From contig NZ_JABURL010000060.1 of NCBI RefSeq assembly GCF_014762705.1, forward strand, positions 1-64,000: a stretch of DNA of 64,000 nt. The letters run 5' to 3'. Positions 36,512 to 46,506 of the stretch are shown in pieces (the stretch's first letter is position 1; each line of letters starts with the position of its first letter). The position numbers and the translations under genes are program-made. The DNA is from Cyclobacterium sp. GTDB taxonomy: Bacteria; Bacteroidota; Bacteroidia; Cytophagales; Cyclobacteriaceae. Below the pieces are notes generated by a model. The model was not told the origin of the DNA and searched no databases. It saw nothing but the letters and a program-made list of their open reading frames with translations.

Positions 36512-38182
36512 ATGAAATTTGAATTGAGTAAATTTTTAATTGTAGTATTGATTTTTTTTGCACAAGCTGCAAACGGGCAGTTGCTGGATACTGGTAATTC
36601 AATGGCTTTGGATACCGCTGATCATAATAATTTTAGTTCTCCCTACCATACCACTTATACCTTTTTTTATAACCTAAATGAAGAAGCTTACAATCCTTCT
36701 ATTGCAGCAGAGGCCTTGAATATGGAGGCCAGCCAGGGGCAAAATGCGGAAGCCCTGGCGGTAATGCTCAAACAGATCTTTGATGGAAACGGTGTGTATG
36801 TAAGGATGAATGAAATCCCGAACAATCCCAACTACAAGGACACAGTTCGTAATGACAAACAGATTTATGTTTTTGATGAAATTATTCTGCCCTCAGTGTA
36901 TTTGGAAAAAGTGGGTGGTCAATGGAAATTTTCTGCCGCCACTGTTCAGAATATCAAAACCCTTCATAAAGAAACATATATATGGGGTACGGATAAACTA
37001 TTGAATTTATTGCCCAAAATAGGTAGTCAGGTTTATTTCGGGCTCCACCTTTGGCAACTTGTGGGGATTTTCTTTTTGATATTGTTGGTTTTTGTCAGTC
37101 ACAAGCTTTTTACCTTTTTGGTAGACAGGGGTTTGTATTATGTTTTAATGCGATCAGGCTATAAAAGGATTGCCAAACAGTACCTTTTGCCTGTGGCCAG
37201 AATTGTCAGTATATATTTGATCGTACTGCTCCTTGATGTCTTTTTAAAGGTACTTCAATTGCCCATTTACCTTGTTTCCTGGATGACCTTGCTTTTAAAT
37301 GCCACTAAACCCTTTATCGTTACCATTATCTTTTACAAGTTGGTCGATGTTTTTTCCGGTTACATGGAGCGCATGGCTGACAAGACAGCCTCTACTCTAG
37401 ATGATCAATTGGTTCCACTGGTCCGCAAAACGCTAAAAGCATTTGTGATCGTTATCGGGTCGCTGTTTATTTTAAAATATGGACTAAGAATAGACATCGT
37501 TCCTTTTCTGACCGGACTTTCCATTGGAGGTCTGGCCTTTGCCCTGGCCGCGCAGGATACCATCAAAAACTTTTTCGGATCGGTGATGATTTTTATTGAC
37601 AAACCTTTTCAGGTTGGCGACTGGATCACCAGCGGAGAAGTGGATGGAACTGTAGAAGAGGTAGGTTTTCGGTCTACCCGGGTCAGGACCTTCAGAAATT
37701 CCCTGATGTATATTCCAAATGGTAAAATTGCTGATGCGACTGTAGATAACCACGGATTAAGAAAATACAGAAGATTTTACAGTACCATTACCATAACCTA
37801 TGATACGCCTCCTGAATTGATAGAGGTATTTGTGGAGGGCCTAAAAAGAATAGTGCAGCAACACCCAAAAACAAGGAAGGATTATTACAATATTTACCTG
37901 AACAATCTTTCTGCTTATAGTCTGGATATCATGTTTTATGTGTTTTTCGAGGTACCGAGTTGGCCGGAAGAATTAAAGGCCAGAGAGGATATGATACTTG
38001 CGGCAATTCGATTAGCCAATAGATTGGGTGTAAGGTTTGCTTTTCCCACACAGACCTTGCACATGGAGACATTTCCGGAAAAGAAGGGGTTTACGCCTAT
38101 TTACGAAGATGATAAGGCTTCCTACCAAAAAAGACTGGATCAGTTTATTCAAAATGAGACCCAGGGGGAACAGCCTTCCTGA
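36512..38182 (+). CDS. MscS-family mechanosensitive ion channel, 556 aa
   Basis: Inner-membrane channel of the small-conductance mechanosensitive family, which releases solutes on osmotic downshock. The 556-residue protein has a signal peptide (1-22, ending NGQ), a periplasmic N-terminal domain (about 25-175), several membrane helices (about 180-330), and the pore-lining helix plus MscS beta domain (LTGLSIGGLAFALAAQDTIKNFFGSVMIFIDKPFQVGDWI near 340-375). It is longer than E. coli MscS because of the N-terminal domain. It follows the 908-residue protein gene by 29 bp and may share its transcript. Confidence 0.92.
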   Translation: MKFELSKFLIVVLIFFAQAANGQLLDTGNSMALDTADHNNFSSPYHTTYTFFYNLNEEAYNPSIAAEALNMEASQGQNAEALAVMLKQIFDGNGVYVRMNEIPNNPNYKDTVRNDKQIYVFDEIILPSVYLEKVGGQWKFSAATVQNIKTLHKETYIWGTDKLLNLLPKIGSQVYFGLHLWQLVGIFFLILLVFVSHKLFTFLVDRGLYYVLMRSGYKRIAKQYLLPVARIVSIYLIVLLLDVFLKVLQLPIYLVSWMTLLLNATKPFIVTIIFYKLVDVFSGYMERMADKTASTLDDQLVPLVRKTLKAFVIVIGSLFILKYGLRIDIVPFLTGLSIGGLAFALAAQDTIKNFFGSVMIFIDKPFQVGDWITSGEVDGTVEEVGFRSTRVRTFRNSLMYIPNGKIADATVDNHGLRKYRRFYSTITITYDTPPELIEVFVEGLKRIVQQHPKTRKDYYNIYLNNLSAYSLDIMFYVFFEVPSWPEELKAREDMILAAIRLANRLGVRFAFPTQTLHMETFPEKKGFTPIYEDDKASYQKRLDQFIQNETQGEQPS

Positions 38183-38212
38183 TCTCTGGCCAGACCTGGT
38201 AAGAGCAACCGA

Positions 38213-38974
38213 TTAAACCAGGAATACTTCAATGCCCTTGTCTTCCAATAAACTGACATAATGTTGGGACAGTGCCTTATCTGAGATGATGATGTCCACA
38301 TCCTCCAGATTGGCAATTTTTCCGAAGCTTTTTTTTCCAAATTTACTGCTATCCGCCAGCACTATGGTTTTTTGGACGGACCGGATCATGGTGCTGTTGA
38401 GGTGGGCTTCCATCATATTAGAAGTGGTCAGTCCAAATTCCGCATCTATCCCATCAACACTGATGAATAACTTGCTGCAGGCAAAATTATTGATCATTGT
38501 TTCGGCAAAATGTCCCACTACAGAACTGCTGCTCTTCCTCACCACTCCTCCCAATTGCACTATTTCAGCCTGATGGAGGTCCAGCAAGGCTATGCTGACA
38601 TTCATGGCTCCGGTGAGAATGGTAAGGGAAAGCTCCTTTGGGATGGCCTGTGCAAATGCGAGAACAGTGGTGCCCGATCCGATGATGATGGCCTCCTTTT
38701 CCTTAAGCAGGCCTACTGCTTTCTGTGCAATCGCTCTTTTTTGCTCTACCTGTACCAGTTGCTTCTCATCGACAGGTTTATCCATCACGTAGGGTGCGAC
38801 AGGCGTAGCACTTCCATGTGACCTGAATAACAAACCTTTGTCTTCAAGGATTTTAAGGTCTTTTCTGACCGTTACCATGGTAACATTCATGGACTTACTC
38901 AGGGCAGCTACACTGACATAGCCGGCTGATTTCAGCTGGTCCAAAATGTATTTATGTCTTTCTGCTATTACCAT
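38213..38974 (-). CDS. DeoR/GlpR-family transcriptional regulator
   Basis: A 253-residue repressor of the DeoR family. The N-terminal winged helix-turn-helix spans about 4-58 (YVSVAALSKSMNVTMVTVRKDLKILEDKGLLFRSHG), and the C-terminal sugar-phosphate-sensing domain spans about 75-235 (IIIGSGTTVLAFAQAIP, GGVVRKSSSSVVGHFAE). It is divergent from glpD-glpK-glpF across 94 bp containing two palindromes, so it is probably the GlpR of this operon, responding to glycerol-3-phosphate. That role is inferred from position. Confidence 0.9.
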   Translation of the reverse strand: MVIAERHKYILDQLKSAGYVSVAALSKSMNVTMVTVRKDLKILEDKGLLFRSHGSATPVAPYVMDKPVDEKQLVQVEQKRAIAQKAVGLLKEKEAIIIGSGTTVLAFAQAIPKELSLTILTGAMNVSIALLDLHQAEIVQLGGVVRKSSSSVVGHFAETMINNFACSKLFISVDGIDAEFGLTTSNMMEAHLNSTMIRSVQKTIVLADSSKFGKKSFGKIANLEDVDIIISDKALSQHYVSLLEDKGIEVFLV

Positions 38975-38984
38975 AATTCAATTT

Positions 38985-38997
38985 ATTATTTAATAAT
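38985..38997. promoter_or_regulatory. palindrome near the regulator start
   Basis: ATTATT-T-AATAAT is a perfect 13-bp palindrome 10 bp upstream of the regulator gene. It may be an autoregulatory site, but such AT-only palindromes arise easily by chance. Confidence 0.3.
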
Positions 38998-39038
38998 GAT
39001 AATAAAAAATTTCTTTTTCTTTCTTTTTGTTTCTATTC

Positions 39039-39059
39039 ATATTACTTTAGTGAAGTAAT
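39039..39059 (+). promoter_or_regulatory. candidate operator of the glp operon
   Basis: Eight-base arms TATTACTT and AAGTAATA form a perfect inverted repeat around the 5-base centre tagtg. It ends 9 bp before the glpD start, a natural place for a repressor to block transcription. The obvious binder is the divergent DeoR-type regulator. Confidence 0.55.
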
Positions 39060-39068
39060 ACTATTTAA

Positions 39069-40634
39069 ATGAAAAGAAAAAACAATTTATCCAGGGTAGC
39101 ACAAGAGAAGGAGATTTGGGATCTTGCCGTTATTGGAGGAGGAGCCTCAGGTCTTGGAGTGGCACTGGATGCCCTTTCCAGGGGTTTAAAGGTATTGTTG
39201 TTGGAAAAGTCTGATTTTGCCAAAGGCACCTCCAGCCGGAGTACAAAGCTGGTTCATGGAGGGGTTCGTTACCTGGCGCAGGGAGAAGTCGGCCTGGTGT
39301 TGGAAGCCCTAAAGGAAAGGGGACGTTTGTTAAAGAACGCGCCACATCTCACCGTTAACCAGCCTTTTGTCATTCCCTTGTATACTTTCCTGGACAGGTG
39401 GAAGTACTCCATAGGGCTGAAGATTTACGATTGGATGGCGGGAAGCTTAAGATTGGGTAAATCCAGGTTTATTTCCAAAGAGGAAACTGTAAAAAAGCTT
39501 CCTGAAATTCGGAAAAAGGGGCTAAAAGGCGGTATTGTTTACCATGACGGCCAATTTGATGATGCCAGGCTGGCTTTGATCATAGCCAAAACCTGTGATG
39601 AGATGGGTGGGTGTCTGCTCAATTATGCCAAGGTGAATCACCTTTCTAAAGATGAGGCAGGGATAATTAATGGATTAGAATTCAGGGATTTATTGGGAAA
39701 GAAAAACTATCGGGTCAAAGCAAAAACAGTGGTCAACGCAACAGGCGTATTCGCTGACAAGATTTTGCAGATGGACAATCCAGGGGCCGGGAAAATGATC
39801 CAGCCCAGCCAGGGAGTTCATTTGGTCGTGGATGCCCGGTTTTTGGGTGGGAAAGATGCATTGATGATTCCCAGCACCTCAGATGGAAGGGTTCTTTTTG
39901 CCGTTCCCTGGCAAGGAAAACTGGTACTGGGGACCACAGATACCATAAGAAAAAAACCTAAAATGGAACCCCAGCCGCTTTCTTCTGAGATTGATTTCAT
40001 TTTGGAAACGGCCAGCAATTATCTGGATTCAGCCCCTAAAAGAAAAGATGTGTTGTCTGTCTTTGCCGGATTGAGACCCCTGGCCGCACCAAAAGAGGGA
40101 AGCACCAAGACAAAGGAAATATCCAGAAGCCATAAAGTGATTGTTTCAGAAAGTAAACTGATCACCATTACAGGAGGTAAGTGGACCACCTTTAGAAAAA
40201 TGGGCGAAGATACAGTGGAGGCACACTACAAGATCCACGGTATGGCGCAGGAAAAGAGTACTTCAGCCGAAAAAAAATTACATGGCTACACCCTTTCGCA
40301 GGAAAAAGGCCATTTGCAATGGTACGGATCGGATGCAGCCAGGATTCTGCAGTTACAAAAAGAGAATGAAGATTGGGCTGCACCTTTGTTGGAGAATTAT
40401 CCATATACTGGAGCTGAGGTAGTTTGGGCAGTAAGAGAGGAAATGGCCCAAAAAATTGAAGATTTTCTTTCGAGAAGGTGTCGTATTCTTCTGTTGGACG
40501 CTAAAGCGGCCATGCATATGGCACCAAAAGTAGCTGCGATTATGGCAAAAGAACTTGGAAAAGATGAAGACTGGATAAGACAGGAACTGGAAGAATTTTA
40601 TAAATTAGCCAAGAAATATTTAATTCATCAATAA
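39069..40634 (+). CDS. glpD: aerobic glycerol-3-phosphate dehydrogenase
   Basis: FAD-dependent membrane-associated enzyme that oxidises glycerol-3-phosphate to dihydroxyacetone phosphate and passes electrons to quinone. The 521-residue protein has the FAD loop [19 protein letters not shown] near 22-40, [24 protein letters not shown], and [13 protein letters not shown] near the C-terminal part. First gene of the glp operon; glpK follows after 4 bp. Confidence 0.95.
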   Translation: MKRKNNLSRVAQEKEIWDLAVIGGGASGLGVALDALSRGLKVLLLEKSDFAKGTSSRSTKLVHGGVRYLAQGEVGLVLEALKERGRLLKNAPHLTVNQPFVIPLYTFLDRWKYSIGLKIYDWMAGSLRLGKSRFISKEETVKKLPEIRKKGLKGGIVYHDGQFDDARLALIIAKTCDEMGGCLLNYAKVNHLSKDEAGIINGLEFRDLLGKKNYRVKAKTVVNATGVFADKILQMDNPGAGKMIQPSQGVHLVVDARFLGGKDALMIPSTSDGRVLFAVPWQGKLVLGTTDTIRKKPKMEPQPLSSEIDFILETASNYLDSAPKRKDVLSVFAGLRPLAAPKEGSTKTKEISRSHKVIVSESKLITITGGKWTTFRKMGEDTVEAHYKIHGMAQEKSTSAEKKLHGYTLSQEKGHLQWYGSDAARILQLQKENEDWAAPLLENYPYTGAEVVWAVREEMAQKIEDFLSRRCRILLLDAKAAMHMAPKVAAIMAKELGKDEDWIRQELEEFYKLAKKYLIHQ

Positions 40635-40638
40635 ACCC

Positions 40639-42141
40639 ATGAAGCAGGATAACCAATATCTTATGGCGCTGGACCAGGGCACGACCAGTTCCAGGGCCAT
40701 TATTTTTAATCAAAAAGGGCAGATTTTCTCCTCGGCCCAAAAAGATTTTGAACAGATTTTCCCTCAATCCGGATGGGTGGAGCATGATCCCGAAGAGATT
40801 TGGACTTCCCAGGCATCTGTAGCCACTGAAGCGATCACCCGCGCAAAAATCAGTGCACATCAGATTGCGGGAATAGGTATTACCAATCAGCGGGAGACGA
40901 CCATTGTTTGGGATAGAAATACAGGAGAGCCTGTATTTAATGCCATAGTCTGGCAGGACAGGCGGACATCAGCGTTTTGTAATACACTAAAAGAAAATGG
41001 CCATTCAGAAATGGTTCGGGATAAAACGGGCCTCATCATAGATGCCTATTTTTCTGGAACCAAAATTAAATGGATTTTGGATAATGTGGATGGTGCCAGG
41101 GAAAGGGCCAGTAAGGGAGAATTGTGTTTTGGGACAGTAGATAGCTGGTTGGTATGGAAAATGACAGCTGGGAGGGCGCATATCACTGATATAACCAATG
41201 CCAGTAGAACCATGATTTTTAATATTCATGAAAGAAAATGGGATACCGAATTGCTGGACCTTTTGGACATCCCTAAAGAAATATTGCCCACTGTAAAATC
41301 CAGTAGTGAGGTTTACGGGACCACTTCCGGAGATTTGTTGTCTGCCAAAATTCCCATTGCGGGAATAGCAGGAGACCAGCAGGCAGCCTTATTCGGGCAG
41401 TTATGTACCGAGCCGGGAATGGCTAAAACCACCTATGGAACGGGTTGTTTTTTGGTCATGAATACCGGGGATAAACCAGTAAAATCAAATAACCAACTCC
41501 TAACCACCGTTGCCTGGCAAATTGGGGAAAAGGTAAATTACGCACTGGAAGGAAGCGTGTTTATAGGAGGAGCAGCCATTCAATGGCTCCGGGATGGGAT
41601 CTCCATTTTGAAAGATGCCAAAGACAGTGAAAATATGGCTAAAAGCCTGGAAGATAATGGTGGCGTTTATTTTGTTCCTGCACTCACCGGTCTGGGTGCA
41701 CCTTATTGGGACCAGGATGCAAGGGGTGCTTTTTTTGGTATAACCAGGGGAACCAGCAGGGCTCATTTGAGCAGGGCGGGCCTGGAAGCCATCGCCTATC
41801 AGGTATATGATGTACTGAAGGCGATGGAGAAGGATGCCGGAGAAGAAACCATAGAAATGCGCGTAGATGGTGGCGCCACGGCCAATGATTTTTTGATGCA
41901 GTTCCAATCAGATCTTAACCAATGTGAAATAAAACGGCCGGCCATTATTGAGACCACAGCTTTGGGAGCGGCTTATTTGGCAGGTTTGGCAATAGGTTTT
42001 TGGAAAGATGTGGATGAGATCAGGGAATTGTGGAAAGCAGATGAATCCTTTAAGCCTAAAAAAGATAAAAAACAAATGGAAAAAAATCTCAAATACTGGC
42101 ACAAGGCAGTAAACAGATCACTAAATTGGCTAAACGATTGA
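40639..42141 (+). CDS. glpK: glycerol kinase
   Basis: Phosphorylates glycerol to glycerol-3-phosphate with ATP. The 500-residue FGGY-family protein has [12 protein letters not shown] near residue 12, [27 protein letters not shown] and the C-terminal [16 protein letters not shown]. Length is normal. Placed 4 bp after glpD and 3 bp before glpF. Confidence 0.97.
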   Translation: MKQDNQYLMALDQGTTSSRAIIFNQKGQIFSSAQKDFEQIFPQSGWVEHDPEEIWTSQASVATEAITRAKISAHQIAGIGITNQRETTIVWDRNTGEPVFNAIVWQDRRTSAFCNTLKENGHSEMVRDKTGLIIDAYFSGTKIKWILDNVDGARERASKGELCFGTVDSWLVWKMTAGRAHITDITNASRTMIFNIHERKWDTELLDLLDIPKEILPTVKSSSEVYGTTSGDLLSAKIPIAGIAGDQQAALFGQLCTEPGMAKTTYGTGCFLVMNTGDKPVKSNNQLLTTVAWQIGEKVNYALEGSVFIGGAAIQWLRDGISILKDAKDSENMAKSLEDNGGVYFVPALTGLGAPYWDQDARGAFFGITRGTSRAHLSRAGLEAIAYQVYDVLKAMEKDAGEETIEMRVDGGATANDFLMQFQSDLNQCEIKRPAIIETTALGAAYLAGLAIGFWKDVDEIRELWKADESFKPKKDKKQMEKNLKYWHKAVNRSLNWLND

Positions 42142-42144
42142 TAT

Positions 42145-42891
42145 ATGAACGTATTTGTTGCTGAATTTGTCGGAACCTCCCTGCTTTTGGCCATGGGTTC
42201 GGGAGTAGTGGCCAATGTAGTGTTGAATAAAACCAAGGGATTTGATTCCGGATGGATTGTAATCACGACGGCATGGGCCCTGGGAGTATTCATTGGAGTA
42301 GTGGTGGCAGGTCCCTACAGTGGTGCGCATTTAAATCCGGCAGTAAGTATCGGACTTGCCGTTGCGGGAGATTTTGCCTGGGAAATGGTACCTAAATATA
42401 TTGTTGCCCAGGTTTTGGGTGCTATGTTTGGCTCTGGTATTGCCTGGTTGGTCTACAAAGATCATTTTGATGCTACGGATGATCCTGGGTTGAAGTTTGC
42501 TCCATTTGGTACGGTGCCTGCTATCAGAAACCTTTCTTCCAATTTACTCTCGGAGGTAGTGGGTACTTCTGTTTTGATCATCGTAATCCTCTACTCTACC
42601 GGTCCTGTTTTGCAGGATGGAGAAGGAACGCCCATCGGTTTGGGGTCTTTGGGTGCCTTGCCGGTAGCTTTTTTAGTTTGGGTGATCGGTCTGTCTCTTG
42701 GGGGAACCACCGGCTATGCCATCAATCCGGCAAGGGATCTGGGTCCCCGGATCATGCATCAGATCTTACCTATAAAGGGGAAAGGCTCTTCCGATTGGGC
42801 CTATAGCTGGGTTCCTATTGTAGGTCCGATTCTGGGAGCGGCCATCGCTGCCGGGATATACCTGCTTTTGGGAGTAGGAGGAATGGTTTGA
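42145..42891 (+). CDS. glpF: glycerol uptake facilitator
   Basis: Membrane channel of the MIP family for passive glycerol entry. The 248-residue protein has six helices and the two half-helix motifs HLNPAVSIG near 64 and INPARDLGPR near 193. Aspartate after the second NPAR is the mark of aquaglyceroporins as opposed to water-only channels. Last gene of the glp operon; it ends 15 bp from convergent rodA. Confidence 0.95.
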   Translation: MNVFVAEFVGTSLLLAMGSGVVANVVLNKTKGFDSGWIVITTAWALGVFIGVVVAGPYSGAHLNPAVSIGLAVAGDFAWEMVPKYIVAQVLGAMFGSGIAWLVYKDHFDATDDPGLKFAPFGTVPAIRNLSSNLLSEVVGTSVLIIVILYSTGPVLQDGEGTPIGLGSLGALPVAFLVWVIGLSLGGTTGYAINPARDLGPRIMHQILPIKGKGSSDWAYSWVPIVGPILGAAIAAGIYLLLGVGGMV

Positions 42892-42906
42892 AATACTTAG
42901 ATGGGC

Positions 42907-44181
42907 TCAATAGCTTCTGCCCAATATCTGAATCCTGTGAGAATCCAGTTTGATGAAGATAAACAAAAGTATGGTAAAGGACCAAAGAGAGGAGCCTCCA
43001 TAGCTGAAAAACGGCAGTGGAATCCCTACTACTGGAAATAGTCCGATGGTCATGGCGATGTTGATCGAAAAATGAAAAAACAGCAGTCCAATTACGCAGT
43101 AACCATAAATTCTGGAAAACCGGGTTTTTTGCCTTTCCGCCAAAAACACCAGGCGAAGCAGAAAAATGACAAATAAAGAAATCATGATCAGGCTTCCTAT
43201 CCAGCCAAACTCTTCTCCCAGGGTGCAAAAAATAAAATCTGTGTGTTGTTCCGGTACGAAATCAAATTTTGTTTGCGTTCCTTCCAAATATCCTTTGCCA
43301 AATAACCCTCCTGATCCTATGGCTATTTTGGACTGAGTTACATTCCAGCCCACTCCAAGCGGATCCACATCCGGATCAAACAGGACCATGATACGGTTTT
43401 GCTGGTGGGAAGGTAATTTTTCTACCACATAGTCCAGGCTGTAAGTGTACGCAAACATCAGGATTCCCAGTAAGAAAATACCAGCGAAATTTTTCCAGGT
43501 TTTTTTGCTGGCCAAAATCAATAGCAGTACAATGGCTCCAAGTCCACCATACAGGTACCAATTGTTGGTAATGAGAAGCGTCAATATAGACAGACCAATC
43601 AGGCTTAAGGCGAATAGGTAATATTTTTGGGGCATGCCTTCCCGGTAAAGCATGATAAAGAAGGAGCTGTATACCATGGCTGTCCCGGTATCCGGTTGCA
43701 GCATGATCAGTGCTACCGGTAGGCCTATGATCCCCAGGGCCTTTAACTGGTGACCAAATTTTGCCAGGTCAAAAGTGGGGTTTTCCATGAGTTTTGCCAG
43801 GGCCAATGCAGTAGCAAATTTGGTGAATTCCGCAGGTTGAAGCCGGAAAATCCCCAACTCGAACCAGGCTCGCTGTCCGTTGATTTCTTTGCCAATAAAG
43901 GGGGTTAAGAACAGTATGATCACAAAAATGATGTATAGGATCAAGCTTAAGTTTTGGAAAAGCCTGTAGTCTGCCACCATAATAAGGGTGATCAGTAAAA
44001 CGGCGGTTCCAATCCAAATCAATTGTTTGCCTGAATTGATTGAATAATCAAAAATGGAAGTGGCGTTTTGCTCGTCATAGACTGCCGCATAGATATTGAT
44101 CCATCCGACAAAGACAAGGGCAAAGTACAAACCTATAGCTACCCAATCGATTTTATGAAAATATGTGTCTTTTTGTCTCAA
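42907..44181 (-). CDS. rodA: rod shape-determining peptidoglycan polymerase RodA
   Basis: SEDS-family glycosyltransferase that polymerises peptidoglycan with PBP2 during cell elongation. The 424-residue protein has about ten membrane helices, NGQRAWFELGIFRLQPAEFTK near 110, QPDTGTAMVYSS near 173, and FFSYGGSS near the C-terminus. It starts at a TTG directly after the PBP2 stop codon TAA; no better ATG exists upstream, and the N-terminus MRQKDTYFHKIDW looks right for the family. Last gene of the mre/rod operon. Confidence 0.95.
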   Translation of the reverse strand: MRQKDTYFHKIDWVAIGLYFALVFVGWINIYAAVYDEQNATSIFDYSINSGKQLIWIGTAVLLITLIMVADYRLFQNLSLILYIIFVIILFLTPFIGKEINGQRAWFELGIFRLQPAEFTKFATALALAKLMENPTFDLAKFGHQLKALGIIGLPVALIMLQPDTGTAMVYSSFFIMLYREGMPQKYYLFALSLIGLSILTLLITNNWYLYGGLGAIVLLLILASKKTWKNFAGIFLLGILMFAYTYSLDYVVEKLPSHQQNRIMVLFDPDVDPLGVGWNVTQSKIAIGSGGLFGKGYLEGTQTKFDFVPEQHTDFIFCTLGEEFGWIGSLIMISLFVIFLLRLVFLAERQKTRFSRIYGYCVIGLLFFHFSINIAMTIGLFPVVGIPLPFFSYGGSSLWSFTILLFIFIKLDSHRIQILGRSY

Positions 44182-45984
44182 TTAATAAATGAATTCACCC
44201 TGTAGCACATATTCCTCCAATTCCGGTCTGTTGATCTCTCCGGTAAGGTATTTTTCTATCAGCAAGCTCGCAGTGCTGGCAGCAGCCCGTCCTCCCCAAC
44301 CTGCATTTTCCACATAGACCGCTATGGCAATTTTAGGGTCTTCCTTGGGAGCAAAAGCTATGAATACAGAATGATCCTCTCCTGCCGGATTTTGAGCGGT
44401 ACCGGTTTTTCCGGCTATGGTAATATCCTTCATAATCGCCCGGGCGGCAGTTCCGGAAAGTGCTGCTGCCATGGCATTCTGGATCAAATCAAAATGTTCG
44501 GTATCTATACCTGTGTCCCTTTTGGTTTTAAATTTTTCCGGTATCCGGTTAGGATCACCATTTATGGCCCTGATCAAATGGGGGGTATAAAAATACCCCT
44601 TGTTGGCAAAAATAGCAGCCAAATTGGCCATTTGAAGCGGGGTTACCAGCATTTCTCCCTGCCCAATGGAAAGGGAATAAATGGTAGAATATTTCCACCT
44701 TCCTTTTCCGTAGATCCGGTCATACAACTCACTGGAAGGAATGGACCCGCCTTTTTCCCCATGCATGTCTATGCCTAGCTGACTCCCAAGACCGAATTTC
44801 ATTACAGACTCCCGCCAGTTGTCCAAACCGATCTGAGTGTCTTCGTAGGTATTGGAGGAGACTTCCTGGTTGATCACCTGCCTGAAAGCCTGGTGGTAGT
44901 AAGGGTTGCAGGAGTTACGGATGGCACCAAAGAGATTTACAGGGCTGGGATGATTGTGACAATTGACCAGCGCCCGATTACAGGGATAGGTAGTATTGGG
45001 GGTCAATATACCTTCCTGCATGCCAATCAATGACTGAACAATCTTAAAGATAGAACCCGGCGGATACATGGCCATTATGGGCCTGTTGAAAAGTGGTTTT
45101 TCCGGATCCAGGTTCAGAGACTGGTAATTTTCGCCGAATTTGGCCCCTGTAAGTATATTGGGATCATAAACCGGAGCAGATATCATGGTTAGGATTTCAC
45201 CAGTCTTTGGTTCTATAGCCACTACAGAACCGCGCTTACCCTCCATGAGCTTTTCACCATAAACCTGCAAATCCAGGTCAATGGTAGCTTGCAGATTTTC
45301 ACCAGGTAGGGACAAAGTATCGAGATCTCCGTTTTTAAAAGCTCCTTTTTCTATGCCCCGTACGTTTACCAATTTGTATTTAACCCCTTTTCTACCCCTG
45401 AGTTCCGGTTCGTAATAAGATTCGATTCCACTTAATCCCACATAATCACCTTGCACATAATATTGGGTGCTGTCCCGGTTCAGTTGGGAAGCGTTTATTT
45501 CTCCTATATACCCCAGGGCATTTGAAGCGGCTGATTGAGGATAGGCTCTTACAGAGCGGGTCATGACAAAAAGACCCCGGTAATCAATCAAAAAATCCTG
45601 CACCCTGCCAAACTCTTCCTTACTAATTTGCTTGATCAATGGGGAAGGTTTTACCCAGGAGTAATTTTTAGCGGCATTAAAACCATCAATCAGCACCTGT
45701 TTCTCAATGCCAAATAAATCACAAAATCTGGTGGTATCTTCCAGTTCAAATTCTTTTGGTATCACCATCAGGTCAAATACCGGATCATTAAATACCATCA
45801 AGGAATTATTTCTATCATAAACCAGCCCCCTATAGGGGTGATCTACCACCCTTTGAATGGCATTTCTTTCGGCTTTTCGCAAATAGCTGTCATCAGTTAC
45901 CTGTATCAGAAACAACTTTCCCAAAAGTACCAATGCGATCATTCCTATGCTGACCGCAACAACCAAAGACCTCCCTGTGTACAT
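44182..45984 (-). CDS. mrdA: penicillin-binding protein 2
   Basis: Class B transpeptidase that cross-links peptidoglycan for rod elongation with RodA. The 600-residue protein has one N-terminal membrane helix (about 8-28), the dimerisation domain, and the penicillin-binding domain with the active-site Ser in PPGSIFKIV (SxxK) near 316, SIGQG near 430 and AGKTGTAQN (KTG) near 535. Zero spacing on both sides ties it to mreD and rodA. Confidence 0.96.
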   Translation of the reverse strand: MYTGRSLVVAVSIGMIALVLLGKLFLIQVTDDSYLRKAERNAIQRVVDHPYRGLVYDRNNSLMVFNDPVFDLMVIPKEFELEDTTRFCDLFGIEKQVLIDGFNAAKNYSWVKPSPLIKQISKEEFGRVQDFLIDYRGLFVMTRSVRAYPQSAASNALGYIGEINASQLNRDSTQYYVQGDYVGLSGIESYYEPELRGRKGVKYKLVNVRGIEKGAFKNGDLDTLSLPGENLQATIDLDLQVYGEKLMEGKRGSVVAIEPKTGEILTMISAPVYDPNILTGAKFGENYQSLNLDPEKPLFNRPIMAMYPPGSIFKIVQSLIGMQEGILTPNTTYPCNRALVNCHNHPSPVNLFGAIRNSCNPYYHQAFRQVINQEVSSNTYEDTQIGLDNWRESVMKFGLGSQLGIDMHGEKGGSIPSSELYDRIYGKGRWKYSTIYSLSIGQGEMLVTPLQMANLAAIFANKGYFYTPHLIRAINGDPNRIPEKFKTKRDTGIDTEHFDLIQNAMAAALSGTAARAIMKDITIAGKTGTAQNPAGEDHSVFIAFAPKEDPKIAIAVYVENAGWGGRAAASTASLLIEKYLTGEINRPELEEYVLQGEFIY

Positions 45985-46506
45985 TTAAATTACCCTTTCT
46001 TTTTTATAAAATACTGCCTGCACGATGATTCCCAATAAAAAGGTAAATGCCATACTGCTTAACACTCTTATAACGAGCGGAAGGTATAACTCCGTTCCTA
46101 AAATATCAATATAAAAAAACAAAAGATGATGGATGAGGATCAGGGGGATGCTATAAAACAGGTACCAACCCATGCCCATATTCAATAAAGTAGGGGGAAC
46201 ATTATCGTCATACCCGCCGGTAGGAGTATTTACCTGGATCCATGGGTTTCGTAAAAAGCCCAGCAACACGGCACTGGCCGCATGTAACCCAAGGCTGTCA
46301 TAAAACAAGTCTATCAGTATTCCCATAAAAAAACCGATAAGCATCAGAGGAACCGTGGGAAGTTCATGTGGTAAATTCAGTAGAAAGAAAACGTATAGAA
46401 AACAAAAAGCATACCCGAACAACACCAAATCCTTTAGTATAAATACCTGAATGAGGAAGTATAAAACAAAACTTAAGCTGTATTTTATTATTTTACCTGA
46501 AGTCAT
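45985..46506 (-). CDS. mreD: rod shape-determining protein MreD
   Basis: Small membrane protein of the elongation complex. The 173-residue chain is made almost entirely of about five hydrophobic helices with GFFMGILIDLFYDSLGLHAASAVLLGFLR near the middle, which resembles the MreD core. It overlaps mreC by 4 bp and abuts mrdA. Sequence conservation in this family is low; position in the operon supports the call. Confidence 0.9.
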   Translation of the reverse strand: MTSGKIIKYSLSFVLYFLIQVFILKDLVLFGYAFCFLYVFFLLNLPHELPTVPLMLIGFFMGILIDLFYDSLGLHAASAVLLGFLRNPWIQVNTPTGGYDDNVPPTLLNMGMGWYLFYSIPLILIHHLLFFYIDILGTELYLPLVIRVLSSMAFTFLLGIIVQAVFYKKERVI

